64,000 nt of DNA from Enterocloster aldenensis (GCF_003434055.1 NZ_QVEX01000006.1:62001-126000); one strand, 5' to 3'. Positions 24,164-32,128 are shown, counted from the stretch's first letter. A program made the numbers and translations. Notes: generated from the letters alone by a model not told the origin.

Positions 24164-25237
24164 CTACCCTTTAAATGTGATGAGCGGGCGCAGGGTTGCA
24201 ATTACATCAACCAGTCCATATTCCTGCAGCGCTTCCATGACCTGTTCCACGTTCTTGTATGCCTCCGGCGCTTCTGCGAACAGCAGGTTGGTGTCATGGC
24301 ACACCACCTGGCTTTTATACCGGGTGCTGCGTATGGAATTCCGGTCGTATTTGCGGTCAATCCGGCTCTTACAGATGCTGCGGGCCCATTTGCGGCCAGC
24401 TCCATGGGAAATGGAATCCAGGGATATATGTGTATCCCTTCCCGGAACACAGACATAGGTCAGGGTTCCCCTGGAACCGGGGATGACCAGGGCCTGGTGA
24501 CCGGCGGACACACTGCCCTTCCTGTGCAGCCATCCTTCCCTGGTCTGCTCCACATAATTATGGCAGCTGTCCGTTAACAGTCCTACCTGGCTGTCTACAT
24601 TCAGATAATCCAAAAGCTTGACAGCAGCAGCCAGCCGGTTGCGCCCTGCCCATAAAAGCGCATTATCGTGTTCCGCCAGATAGGCCCCTGCCTCCTGGGA
24701 ACCCTCCTCCAGTCCGGCAGGTGAATAAAAACGTGAGAGGATATCCTGCCCATAACCCCTGGAACCGGAGTGGATCAAGAGAAAGATCCTTCCATCCAAA
24801 AGCCCAAGCCCTCCCGCTGTATCCTCATCATACACCTGGTACAGGCACTGGAATTCAGCAAAATGATTGCCTGCGCCAATGGTTCCGAAATCCCGGATAG
24901 GGCACGCTTCATCATATGGGATGTCACAGGGTATGTCTTCCAGTCCGCGTATGGAGTTTAAACGGGTTACCCATTTGTCCATCTTAAATTTCTTCTGTTT
25001 TACTTCTGTCTTAAAAAGGCTCATCCCGCAGCCAATGTCATTTCCAATCAGATGGGGATAAAACCTTCCCTGGCTGAGCACAGCCATTCCAACCGGCGTC
25101 TTGCCCGGATGCAGGTCCGGCAGACCCACTGCCTTTATGACCCCTGGCAGCCTGCCCACGCCGCAGAGCTGGTCCTTGGCCGCCTGTTCCACCCAGTTCT
25201 TTTCATTCGTAATCAATATGCAATTTTCCTGATTCAA
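24164..25237 (-). CDS. rtcB: RtcB-type RNA ligase (RtcB2, PrfH partner)
   Basis: A 357-residue RNA ligase that joins 2',3'-cyclic phosphate (or 3'-phosphate) ends to 5'-OH ends using GTP and manganese. Family motifs: LPDLHPGKTPVG, NDIGCGMSLF (metal Cys), GAGNHFAEF, HSGSRGYG, AGHQALVIPGSRGT and SHGAGR (the guanylated His). Start choice: the only good ribosome-binding site is AAGGAG at 25246-25251, which points to TTG 25237; the ATG at 25255 overlaps that site and has none of its own, though the coding frame extends beyond both. It forms a two-gene operon with prfH and is preceded by a promoter, a 12-residue leader ORF and a T-rich hairpin. Confidence 0.88.
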   Translation of the reverse strand: MNQENCILITNEKNWVEQAAKDQLCGVGRLPGVIKAVGLPDLHPGKTPVGMAVLSQGRFYPHLIGNDIGCGMSLFKTEVKQKKFKMDKWVTRLNSIRGLEDIPCDIPYDEACPIRDFGTIGAGNHFAEFQCLYQVYDEDTAGGLGLLDGRIFLLIHSGSRGYGQDILSRFYSPAGLEEGSQEAGAYLAEHDNALLWAGRNRLAAAVKLLDYLNVDSQVGLLTDSCHNYVEQTREGWLHRKGSVSAGHQALVIPGSRGTLTYVCVPGRDTHISLDSISHGAGRKWARSICKSRIDRKYDRNSIRSTRYKSQVVCHDTNLLFAEAPEAYKNVEQVMEALQEYGLVDVIATLRPLITFKG

Positions 25238-25279
25238 ACCTAAAATCTCCTTCATAAGCTGACAGGTAAAAAAGGGTAC

Positions 25280-25304
25280 AAAAAAACACGACAACAAGCC
25301 GTGC
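25280..25304 (-). terminator. possible attenuator hairpin before rtcB
   Basis: On the minus strand a short stem (GCACG with CGTGT, five pairs including one wobble) is followed by seven Ts. It lies between the 12-residue leader ORF and the rtcB start. The stem is weak for a terminator, but its place in the leader fits an attenuator. Confidence 0.35.
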
Positions 25305-25347
25305 GCAAAAAACATATCATACGCCAGTCCCTGTCTGATTTACACTG

Positions 25348-25386
25348 TTATCTTGTTTTCACCTGATCCATCTGATTTGCCAACAT
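25348..25386 (-). CDS. 12-residue leader peptide ahead of rtcB-prfH
   Basis: ATG 25386 to TAA 25348-25350 encodes MLANQMDQVKTR. It has a strong AAAGGAG site nine bases upstream and lies about 55 bases after a good promoter, about 110 bases ahead of rtcB. Its codons are not enriched for one amino acid, so it does not look like an amino-acid attenuator; it could instead report ribosome performance. Whether it is translated is inference. Confidence 0.4.
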   Translation of the reverse strand: MLANQMDQVKTR

Positions 25387-25439
25387 AACAACCACTCCTT
25401 TGCTTATGAAGAACCACCGGTCTTCTTATTCTAGAACTT

Positions 25440-25468
25440 ACTATAATGGGAAAACCGGGAAATGTCAA
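25440..25468 (-). promoter_or_regulatory. promoter of the rtcB-prfH operon
   Basis: On the minus strand TTGACA (25468-25463) and TATAGT (25445-25440) are 17 bases apart, a near-consensus housekeeping promoter. The transcript would carry a GAAGACC / GGTTCTTC hairpin (about 25402-25422) before the leader ORF. Confidence 0.7.
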
Positions 25469-25486
25469 CCATCAAACAGAAAACTT

Positions 25487-25603
25487 TTATTTACGGTTGA
25501 TGAAATACTTTACCAGTTCAATCACAATCACCACGGTAAGTACGGTAATGGCTGTGTTCACCGGATTCTCAAATAATTTTGTAAAAAGCTGTCCTGCGCT
25601 CAT
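25487..25603 (-). CDS. 38-residue single-helix membrane peptide
   Basis: ATG 25603 (behind TGGAGAAACG) to TAA 25487-25489. A polar start (MSAGQLFTKLFENP) is followed by one membrane helix (AITVLTVVIVIELVKYFI) and a basic end (NRK). It lies alone just upstream of the rtcB promoter. The shape is that of many small bacterial membrane proteins, including some type I toxins, but no antitoxin RNA can be pointed out. Function unknown. Confidence 0.5.
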   Translation of the reverse strand: MSAGQLFTKLFENPVNTAITVLTVVIVIELVKYFINRK

Positions 25604-25636
25604 AATCGTTTCTCCATTTGTTTGATGCTCTTAATT

Positions 25637-25916
25637 ATAATACAAAAATGTATGGATGGCAAGGCATGTGTACCAACATGTCGGTCCATGGATTCGTGAA
25701 CAATGCCATTGTCTCTACTGCCAAGGAAGTGCTTCTCGGAAAAGAAACTGGTAGCGATGTAACGCTGTCATGCCTCCGTTCACAAAAAACAGACTCAGTC
25801 AAGTTCCCCTGGAGTTCTTGAACCAATACGCCAGGGCGGTCCCTTTAAAGCGAGTGGCTGAACCCAAGGACGGGATACAGATAAACAGGAAAGAGGTACT
25901 GTATTGCACGGATTAA
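25637..25916 (+). pseudogene. possible decayed plus-strand gene
   Basis: A plus-strand frame from ATG 25770 to TAA 25914-25916 reads like protein (48 residues, with EFLNQYARAVPLKRVAEPKD and INRKEVLYCTD). In another frame just upstream (about 25645-25800) there is similarly protein-like sequence, as if one gene had been broken by a frameshift. No ribosome-binding site precedes ATG 25770, and its 3' end overlaps the inverted repeat at 25890-25944. I cannot name a family; a transposase remnant is one possibility, chance coding is another. Confidence 0.25.
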
Positions 25917-25944
25917 ATCCAAACTGACACTACAGTACCTCTTT
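25890..25944 (-). terminator. terminator hairpin of the ADP-ribose operon
   Basis: AAAGAGGTACTGTA (25890-25903) and TACAGTACCTCTTT (25931-25944) form a perfect 14-bp stem with a 27-base loop. It lies 63 bases downstream of the PARG stop. Between them a nine-codon ORF with an AGGAG site (ATG 25992, TAA 25963-25965) may be a fortuitous or leader-type mini-gene. Confidence 0.5.
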
Positions 25945-26006
25945 GATAGATAATCCTATAAGTTACATTGCAGCCATGATTTTCACTTTCATCGTGTTGT
26001 CTCCTA

Positions 26007-26852
26007 TTAAGACATCCTCACCGCCTCATCCGCACCAAACACCTCCCCGAACGCCCGCAGGCATTCCCCTTTCCTGGAACGGTCCATGACTGCAAACACC
26101 ACGGTATCAAAGGTATCTGCAAAATAACCGGTCAGCAGTTCCTTCCACCAGCAGGCTATCTTGTACGGGTCATTGCGGAATACGCCGCATCCGTAAGCCC
26201 CAAGGATGAGATGACGGTGATTCATCTGCACGAACAGGGCCAGGGCCAGCTTCATGCGTTCATACATGGCTGTTTCCGCTGTATGTACATCCTCTCCCTT
26301 CTGTATCACCTGTCCCATGTTGACAGCGGGCAGGGTCAGCACGGAAGCCGTTACAGGTTCCTCCAAAAGCTCAAACCGGCCATTGCGGAAAAATACAACT
26401 TCTGGTGAATAAATGGCGTGGTTGGTATATATCATGGATGGGCAGTTCCGGTTGTTCTGATAGTATTCCGGATGCCTTATCAGGGTGTGGTAGAGTCCGC
26501 TGGATGCAGCTATGCTCTCTTCCTGGGCCATGGCTCCGTTTAAGAACCCTCCTCCGGGATTCTTGGCGCTGGCAAAGTTCAGCACCCCGGGATCAGCCAC
26601 CCCATCTCCTGCCAGCCGGAGGATGGCATCCACGGTGGAACAGTCCATGGTCTTCATTACAGGTAATTTACCGGACGGTTCCCCTTTGGCGTATGTTGCT
26701 GCAAGTGTCTCTGCCTGTTCCGGTGTGAATAAAAGGCTGTTGTCCACAGATGCCCTGTGCTGTTTCATGATATCAACTGTCCTGCCACGGGTTTCGTAGG
26801 TTCCGCGTTTCATGATTTCCAGTGTTTCCTTGGCAGTTGCTTTTCTATCCAT
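26007..26852 (-). CDS. bacterial-type poly(ADP-ribose) glycohydrolase (PARG-like macrodomain)
   Basis: A 281-residue macrodomain enzyme of the bacterial/DUF2263 PARG group. The catalytic loop is present: NPGGGFLNGAMAQEESIA holds both the GGG pyrophosphate loop and the paired catalytic Glu residues (QEE), and the LNFASAKNPGG strand precedes it. An N-terminal helical PARG_cat-type region (1-75) is also present. The enzyme should cleave ADP-ribose chains or related ADP-ribosyl conjugates to free ADP-ribose. The start at ATG 26852 is set by GGAAGGAG. It ends a tight operon NADAR - Nudix/NrtR - PARG, so the substrate is probably an ADP-ribosylated nucleic acid or protein, with ADP-ribose then degraded. 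Confidence 0.85.
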   Translation of the reverse strand: MDRKATAKETLEIMKRGTYETRGRTVDIMKQHRASVDNSLLFTPEQAETLAATYAKGEPSGKLPVMKTMDCSTVDAILRLAGDGVADPGVLNFASAKNPGGGFLNGAMAQEESIAASSGLYHTLIRHPEYYQNNRNCPSMIYTNHAIYSPEVVFFRNGRFELLEEPVTASVLTLPAVNMGQVIQKGEDVHTAETAMYERMKLALALFVQMNHRHLILGAYGCGVFRNDPYKIACWWKELLTGYFADTFDTVVFAVMDRSRKGECLRAFGEVFGADEAVRMS

Positions 26853-26854
26853 AT

Positions 26855-27775
26855 TTAAAACTCCTTCCATTTTTTGCGATACAGTCTGGACGGACGGTGG
26901 CCCTCATTCCCTGTGTAGGAATCCGTTTCCTCCACAAGGGAGGCTGCTTTCCTGCGGAAGGCTGCCTTTAAAAGGCGTTTTCCCAGAATCACTTCATATA
27001 CCTGCTGCAGCTGTGTCAGCGTGAATTCAGGAGGCATCAGGTGAAGCGCCAGTCCACTGTACTCAACCTTACCCCGGAGCCGTTCCAGGGCATAGGTGAT
27101 AATCCTGGCATGGTCAAAAGCCAGGCCGTTGTTTTCCGTTATCTTATATTCAATAAACGTGCCTTTTTCTGTTTTGGTCATGGATTTCTCAATGACAGAA
27201 GAAAGGCAGGTGCTGTCCTGGGTTAATTCTAGTTTATAATGCTGGGTGCGTATGACCTTTGGTTCCTCCCCGTCCGTTGGAACAGGATAATCCGCGTGTT
27301 CATCCATCAAGTGGAAGGAAATGTGGAACCAGCGGGCATTATCCGCATCATCCCCTGCTTCTATCCGGACCTGGGAACTGTCAATCAGCGCCATATAGGA
27401 ACAGCTCATGACCCAGGTGCGGGGGTCACGGCCAGGGTCGCTGAAAGTATACAGCTGTTCCATATATACTTGGTCCAGACCGGTTTCTTCCATGAGTTCT
27501 CTCCTGGCCGCCTGTTCCGTGGTCTCATCCGGCCGTACAAAGCCGCCGGGCAGGGCCCAGGAACCAAGATACGGATGAACCCCTCTTTGGATTAGCAGTA
27601 TGCCCAGTTCCTTTTCAGGAAGCTTCCTGTAATTATCTTCTGTTTCCTCCAAAACCGTGAAAATAGCCATGTCGGCTGCCACCGAAGGCCGTTCATAGCG
27701 GCCGGGATCATAGGATTGTAAATACGCGGCTTCTGTCAGGCCGTTCCGGTCAAGGATTCTGGTGTCTCTGTCCAT
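26855..27775 (-). CDS. Nudix hydrolase with NrtR-type winged-helix domain
   Basis: A 306-residue two-domain protein. The Nudix domain (about 30-180) has a complete Nudix box (GGFVRPDETTEQAARRELM then EETGL), as in ADP-ribose pyrophosphatases. The C-terminal domain (about 215-290) has the NrtR winged-helix pattern (FTLTQLQQVYEVILGKRL then FRRK). NrtR proteins bind ADP-ribose and repress NAD genes; many have lost catalysis, but here the box is intact, so this may be both an ADP-ribose hydrolase and an ADP-ribose-responsive repressor of its own operon. The second ATG (27775) is chosen because AAGGAGG touches the first. It overlaps the NADAR gene end and lies two bases before PARG. Confidence 0.85.
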   Translation of the reverse strand: MDRDTRILDRNGLTEAAYLQSYDPGRYERPSVAADMAIFTVLEETEDNYRKLPEKELGILLIQRGVHPYLGSWALPGGFVRPDETTEQAARRELMEETGLDQVYMEQLYTFSDPGRDPRTWVMSCSYMALIDSSQVRIEAGDDADNARWFHISFHLMDEHADYPVPTDGEEPKVIRTQHYKLELTQDSTCLSSVIEKSMTKTEKGTFIEYKITENNGLAFDHARIITYALERLRGKVEYSGLALHLMPPEFTLTQLQQVYEVILGKRLLKAAFRRKAASLVEETDSYTGNEGHRPSRLYRKKWKEF

Positions 27776-27780
27776 CCCTG

Positions 27781-28344
27781 TCATACCTCCTTTTCCTGCC
27801 CCATAAGGATATCCCTGGCCTCGGTCAGGGCAAATCCCAAAAGGTTAGTGCCCTTCCACTTTAACGGGCATTGCGCATCCGGATTGCTCTTTCCCATACC
27901 GATTCCCCAGATGCGGTCCCTTGGGCTGGCCTCCACCAGTATCCTGTTCCTGGTGGAACGGAGGAATTCCCACAGTTCCGGGTTTTGGGAGAACTTTGCC
28001 ATGCTGGCTTGCTTGACAATGCCGTAACATGCATGGTCCCATGTCCCTTTATCAAAATCGCGGACACTACGGCCGTATGCCTTCATGGCCTTGGGCTGCT
28101 TTGCTTCCAAAATCAACGAAAGCATCTCCTCATCATGGAACATCCTTGCCTTTTCCGCCATCATGAACTGCTCCGCACAGGAATATGTAATCCCATCCAC
28201 CTCAAAGCGGGCCATCCACCACTGACTTAAGCAGGTCTCGGTTATACGTCCGCCGGAATCCGGTGTGTGCCCCCAAAAGAACAGGAATTTATAATGCTGG
28301 CCTTTGCTGTATGCTTTTTTTAAATCTTCCAATGAGTAAACCAT
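27781..28344 (-). CDS. NADAR-domain protein (YbiA-like)
   Basis: A 187-residue NADAR (YbiA, DUF1768) enzyme. Family marks are FFWGHTPDS, CLSQWWMARF, the SCAEQFMMAEKARMF helix with its conserved Glu, RDFDKGTWD and ASPRDRIWGIGM near the end. YbiA cleaves an N-glycosidic bond in a riboflavin precursor; bacterial NADARs have been reported to remove ADP-ribose from guanine in DNA and so to counter DarT-type toxins. The substrate here is not known, but linkage to PARG and Nudix/NrtR favours ADP-ribose chemistry. First gene of the operon, with AAGGAGGAGGG ahead of its ATG. Confidence 0.88.
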   Translation of the reverse strand: MVYSLEDLKKAYSKGQHYKFLFFWGHTPDSGGRITETCLSQWWMARFEVDGITYSCAEQFMMAEKARMFHDEEMLSLILEAKQPKAMKAYGRSVRDFDKGTWDHACYGIVKQASMAKFSQNPELWEFLRSTRNRILVEASPRDRIWGIGMGKSNPDAQCPLKWKGTNLLGFALTEARDILMGQEKEV

Positions 28345-28541
28345 GTCACCCTCCTCCTTATGTATGGTATCATGTGGGATATTGGTATGGATTATATCAA
28401 TATCATAGTAACGGTATGATAATTACATTTTGTTAATAACAATATGATACTATCATGATATATGATTCCATTTTATTTGTCAAGTGGATTTGGTAATATA
28501 TAACAGAATATAAAGAGTTAAAAAAGATAAGATGAGACGAT

Positions 28542-28586
28542 TGCCGCGATAGTTAACATAACATTATTATGTAAACTATCACGGCA
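28542..28586. terminator. 20-bp imperfect inverted repeat after the NACHT gene
   Basis: The arms 28542-28561 and 28567-28586 pair over 20 positions with two mismatches around a five-base loop. It begins 20 bases after the NACHT stop codon on the minus strand. It may be the gene's terminator or the end of the transferred low-GC segment. The other 200 bases up to the NADAR gene are AT-rich with no gene visible. Confidence 0.5.
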
Positions 28587-28606
28587 TGATATGCCACATA
28601 CAGGTT

Positions 28607-30373
28607 TTATTTTAGTAACTCATCCAATAAATAAATTTCTTCATTGTATTTTTCCTGAAGCCGGTTCTTCAAGTGTAAGGTATTTTTAATCATCAGTCCC
28701 ATTCTGGTCTGTAAAAAAATATCCATGAATTCATTGCCATGTTCATTTATGATATTCACCATTGGCTCTGTCAATTTTATATGCCTTTTTCTCATTTCAT
28801 ACCAAAAGGTTTTATCGGAAACAGCAGCTGCATCAGATATTGTATGGTTCCGTTTTATAGCGGTTAAAAGAAGTTTGATTACAGGTGAATTATTATATGA
28901 TATCTCAAAATTTGTGAACTGGTCACTGGAATATTTCATCCTTAACCTGGGAAATAATAATTTTGTGTATTCGAGCTGCCTATCACCTGACATATCATTT
29001 TCCAGCTTCTCTAATATTGGAATCATGATACAAGTTTCAAAACGTTCCGGTATCATATCATATAGCATCAGTATCATATCATCCTGAAGTATTTGGGGTT
29101 GGCTTTCATAGATCATATAATTGCAGATTCTTGATAAAAGTGAATCCGATAAATCCCGTATGCAAAGCGCGGTAAAATACTCCTGAAAACTCCGGTGGGA
29201 GAATCTATATCGGACACCCTCCCGTATTAAGATACACACGGCCGTACAAAGATCATCTATGTAATCTTCTGTGGATGCTTTTGTTTTCACCTTTTTATCA
29301 AGTATTTCCTTTATTAATTTTCTTATATCATCGGATGTGAATTCATAAATTTCTTGAATATAGGTCCTCATACAAAATGTGGCTAATACCAACCTGAAAT
29401 CATCAACACTTAAGTCTGAACGGAAATCACGTTTAAATCCTTTGCGCGCATCATGTTTTATGTAAAGCGTATCAAATGCATAAGAGTAAAAAAGGTGAAG
29501 TTTATCCGGTATTTCCGCATACTCATGATATGTTAATAAAAGTATTGTTAAAAGTAAAGGGTTAGAGGCAAAGGTCTTGTGTGATTCATACAATTTATCC
29601 CGAAGATAATTGATGAATTTCTGCTTTATCTCATAATCATAACTTAACCTGTTAATCATCATAATGGACTGCTCTTTTGTGAATTCCATGCATTTAAGGA
29701 CAGTGAACTGCTGGAAATAACTTTCATACCCTTTTCCAGGTCTTGATGTTATGATATAATAGTTCTTTTTGTACCTGGAACAAAGATATTCGATTTCCTT
29801 ACAGAGCTTTAAGTATCTATTGGATTTTACCTCATCAAGGCCATCTAATAAAAATACAAAACAACCGGTCGATAAACCGTGTTCAAAATAATTCATTTCC
29901 AGGTCAAACTCTAATGCGGTAAGGGAATGGTAAATAAATTCCTGAAAATCCCCTGGAAAGTCAGAATAATCCCTTAATTCCAGAAGGATGGGGATGTATG
30001 TTTTATCCTGTATTGCTTTTATCAAGAAGTGTCTCATCATCATGGATTTACCAATCCCACCGCTGCCCGTAATGATGATATAATGTGATATATTCAGTAA
30101 GTCTTTTATATGTTCGTTTGTATCAATTGTAAATCTATCATTTTCTAATTCATTACAGACAAAAAATTCATATAAATAAATGGGTTCATCATTATATAAT
30201 ATAGTTTTTACTTTACTATACTTATTATATGATGTACTTAAATAATTCTGAAATGCTATCCTGAATCGAACCTGGCTCTTCTTGAATTCTGCCTTTACGC
30301 GCCCGCCTAAATATTTCAGTATTCTTTCAATATTATTTTCAATCAAATCCGATATAATAAGATTCATATTCAT
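28607..30373 (-). CDS. NACHT-domain NTPase, probable antiphage immunity protein
   Basis: A 588-residue STAND NTPase. A short N-terminal helical region (1-95) is followed by a NACHT domain: Walker A GSGGIGKS (103-110), Walker B with the NACHT signature FVFLLDGLDEVKSN (about 172-185), a TSRPG sensor motif, and a winged-helix-like region ending YRFSHRSFQEYFTA. The C-terminal 180 residues are helical with no obvious repeats. Single-gene bacterial NACHT proteins without fused effectors have been shown to protect against phages; this protein has that architecture. The gene is clearly more AT-rich than its neighbours, suggesting recent acquisition. The start follows GGGGGA. Function is inferred from the family. 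Confidence 0.85.
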   Translation of the reverse strand: MNMNLIISDLIENNIERILKYLGGRVKAEFKKSQVRFRIAFQNYLSTSYNKYSKVKTILYNDEPIYLYEFFVCNELENDRFTIDTNEHIKDLLNISHYIIITGSGGIGKSMMMRHFLIKAIQDKTYIPILLELRDYSDFPGDFQEFIYHSLTALEFDLEMNYFEHGLSTGCFVFLLDGLDEVKSNRYLKLCKEIEYLCSRYKKNYYIITSRPGKGYESYFQQFTVLKCMEFTKEQSIMMINRLSYDYEIKQKFINYLRDKLYESHKTFASNPLLLTILLLTYHEYAEIPDKLHLFYSYAFDTLYIKHDARKGFKRDFRSDLSVDDFRLVLATFCMRTYIQEIYEFTSDDIRKLIKEILDKKVKTKASTEDYIDDLCTAVCILIREGVRYRFSHRSFQEYFTALCIRDLSDSLLSRICNYMIYESQPQILQDDMILMLYDMIPERFETCIMIPILEKLENDMSGDRQLEYTKLLFPRLRMKYSSDQFTNFEISYNNSPVIKLLLTAIKRNHTISDAAAVSDKTFWYEMRKRHIKLTEPMVNIINEHGNEFMDIFLQTRMGLMIKNTLHLKNRLQEKYNEEIYLLDELLK

Positions 30374-30416
30374 AACCAATCCCCCATGACAAAAACGAAT
30401 CTTTATACTATAAACC

Positions 30417-30444
30417 GGCAGGCAGCTGCAATCCGCTGCCTGCC
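30417..30444 (-). terminator. hairpin between acetyltransferase and NACHT genes
   Basis: GGCAGGCAGC (30417-30426) and GCTGCCTGCC (30435-30444) form a perfect 10-bp stem with an eight-base loop, 20 bases after the acetyltransferase stop (minus strand). No strong T-run follows, but the position fits a terminator for that gene. Confidence 0.5.
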
Positions 30445-30463
30445 ACTATGAATCCCATCCTAT

Positions 30464-31105
30464 CTACGGATGAAGCGTCTTTAATGAATCAATGTCTCCT
30501 GCCTGTATCAATGGTATGGCAGATGCAATCTTCTCCACCGGCCAGTCCCACCACCTCATCTGCTGTAGTGTTTGTATATCTTCATCTGAGAAACGTTTCC
30601 GTATCACCCTGGCCGGGACGCCTCCTACGATTGTATATGACGGCACATCCTTGGTGACAACGGCCCTGGTTCCGATGATGGCCCCATCGCCAATGGTAAC
30701 CCCTGCCAAGATAACTGCCTCATATCCAATCCATACATCGCTGCCGATGACAATATTACCTTTATTATCCCACGCCATGTCAGGTCTCATGCCATGTCCC
30801 CATGCTTCGTAAAACAAAGGGAATGTATAGGTGGCAAGGGAGTGCATGGTGTGGTTCGCACTGTTGAACAGGAATCTGGCGCCGCATGCAATGGAACAGA
30901 ATTTCCCGATGATAAGCCTGTCCTGATTGATTGGATAATGGTAAAGCACATTATTCCTTTGAAAATCCCTTGGGTCATGGACAAAATCATTATAAATTGT
31001 AAATTCCCCTATTTCTATATTGGGATTCTCAATTACATTCTTCAAATATACAATCTGCGTATCTCCCGTTCTGGGATAAATCCTGCTGCTGTCTGGAATA
31101 GTCAT
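30464..31105 (-). CDS. Vat/CatB-type xenobiotic O-acetyltransferase
   Basis: A 213-residue left-handed beta-helix acetyltransferase. The hexapeptide-repeat region ([16 protein letters not shown] then [20 protein letters not shown] and [20 protein letters not shown]) and the catalytic His in FNSANHTM are those of the Vat (streptogramin A) and CatB (chloramphenicol) group, which transfer acetyl from acetyl-CoA to antibiotic hydroxyls. Many chromosomal relatives have unknown substrates, so resistance is possible but not shown. The ATG follows CAGGAGG. It is a single gene on the same strand as NACHT. Confidence 0.85.
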   Translation of the reverse strand: MTIPDSSRIYPRTGDTQIVYLKNVIENPNIEIGEFTIYNDFVHDPRDFQRNNVLYHYPINQDRLIIGKFCSIACGARFLFNSANHTMHSLATYTFPLFYEAWGHGMRPDMAWDNKGNIVIGSDVWIGYEAVILAGVTIGDGAIIGTRAVVTKDVPSYTIVGGVPARVIRKRFSDEDIQTLQQMRWWDWPVEKIASAIPLIQAGDIDSLKTLHP

Positions 31106-31255
31106 TATAATCCTCCTGATCCATTAATGATTGTTTTGGGACTATTCCAGTTAATGCAATGCAGAGTTTCATATAACCCGCCTCCTTTTTCACTATTATA
31201 TCAGACATATGACAGGAACAAAAGGGGAAATGGATCATAGGATGGCATGGCAGCC

Positions 31256-32128
31256 TTATTCAATCGGCGCCTGATAAAACCCACCATAAAAGTTCTCTGT
31301 CTTAATCATATTCACAATCACATGCGGATCCTGTTCCCGCATCAGGTGGACGATATCATTCACCTCATAGGAGGATACCACGGTGTGCAGCAGGTACATT
31401 TTCCTGTGGCTGTAGCCTCCTATGGCGTCCACGCAGGATATCCCATGCCTGTACTGTTTCACGTAAGCCTTAATCACATCCTCTGCATTGGTGGTGGTAA
31501 TCTGCAGCGTGACCCGCTCATACCTGTGATGGAAGGCGGAAATGGCTTTGGTGGAAACAAACTGGAATAAGATGGAGTACCCGGCATAAAGCCATCCGAA
31601 CATATACCCGAAAATACACAGGATGACACAGTTCCCTGCAAACACATATTCCCATATGGATTTCCCGGTCTTATTGGACACATACAGCGCAATGAAGTCA
31701 GTGCCCCCGGTGGAGGCATTTCCGCGCAGCGCGATGGCAATGGCAATACCGTACAGGAAGCCGCCAAACACCACATCCAGAAGCACGTCATTGAACAATG
31801 GCTTAAAGTGGAACACCTTCAGGAAAAAGCTGGCAAGGAATACCTGCAGCATGGAATAAAAGGTAAAACGCATGCTGATGCTTTTGCTGCACAGGATGGC
31901 TACCGGTATGTTGAGGACCAGCATTCCCAGGGATGTGGAGATATTATGTCCATATAAAGAGGCAATCCTGTCAATCAGGATTGCCACGCCGGTAAAACCG
32001 CTGGACAAAAGGTTGGCCGGCCGGATAAATGCCTGGATTACATAGGTCTGAAGCAGTGCGGAGACAATGACCGCTGCAATGGTTATGAGCCTGCGCACCA
32101 TGATGTTCTTCTTGTATTTGGCAATCAT
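31256..32128 (-). CDS. YitT-family membrane protein
   Basis: A 290-residue protein with six predicted membrane helices in the first 195 residues (DUF161 repeats, with the ARGNASTGGTDFIALY-type stretch written here as ALRGNASTGGTDFIA) and a soluble C-terminal DUF2179 domain (about 205-285, starting VTLQITTTNAEDVIKAY). YitT proteins are widespread in Firmicutes; their transport or sensing role is not established. It overlaps the end of cutC by four bases. Confidence 0.85.
   Translation of the reverse strand: MIAKYKKNIMVRRLITIAAVIVSALLQTYVIQAFIRPANLLSSGFTGVAILIDRIASLYGHNISTSLGMLVLNIPVAILCSKSISMRFTFYSMLQVFLASFFLKVFHFKPLFNDVLLDVVFGGFLYGIAIAIALRGNASTGGTDFIALYVSNKTGKSIWEYVFAGNCVILCIFGYMFGWLYAGYSILFQFVSTKAISAFHHRYERVTLQITTTNAEDVIKAYVKQYRHGISCVDAIGGYSHRKMYLLHTVVSSYEVNDIVHLMREQDPHVIVNMIKTENFYGGFYQAPIE

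Noticed and set aside
25963..25992. Nine-codon ORF after the PARG gene as a real peptide gene
   Set aside because: It has an AGGAG site but is too short to judge and lies just before the operon's terminator hairpin; noted only in that entry.
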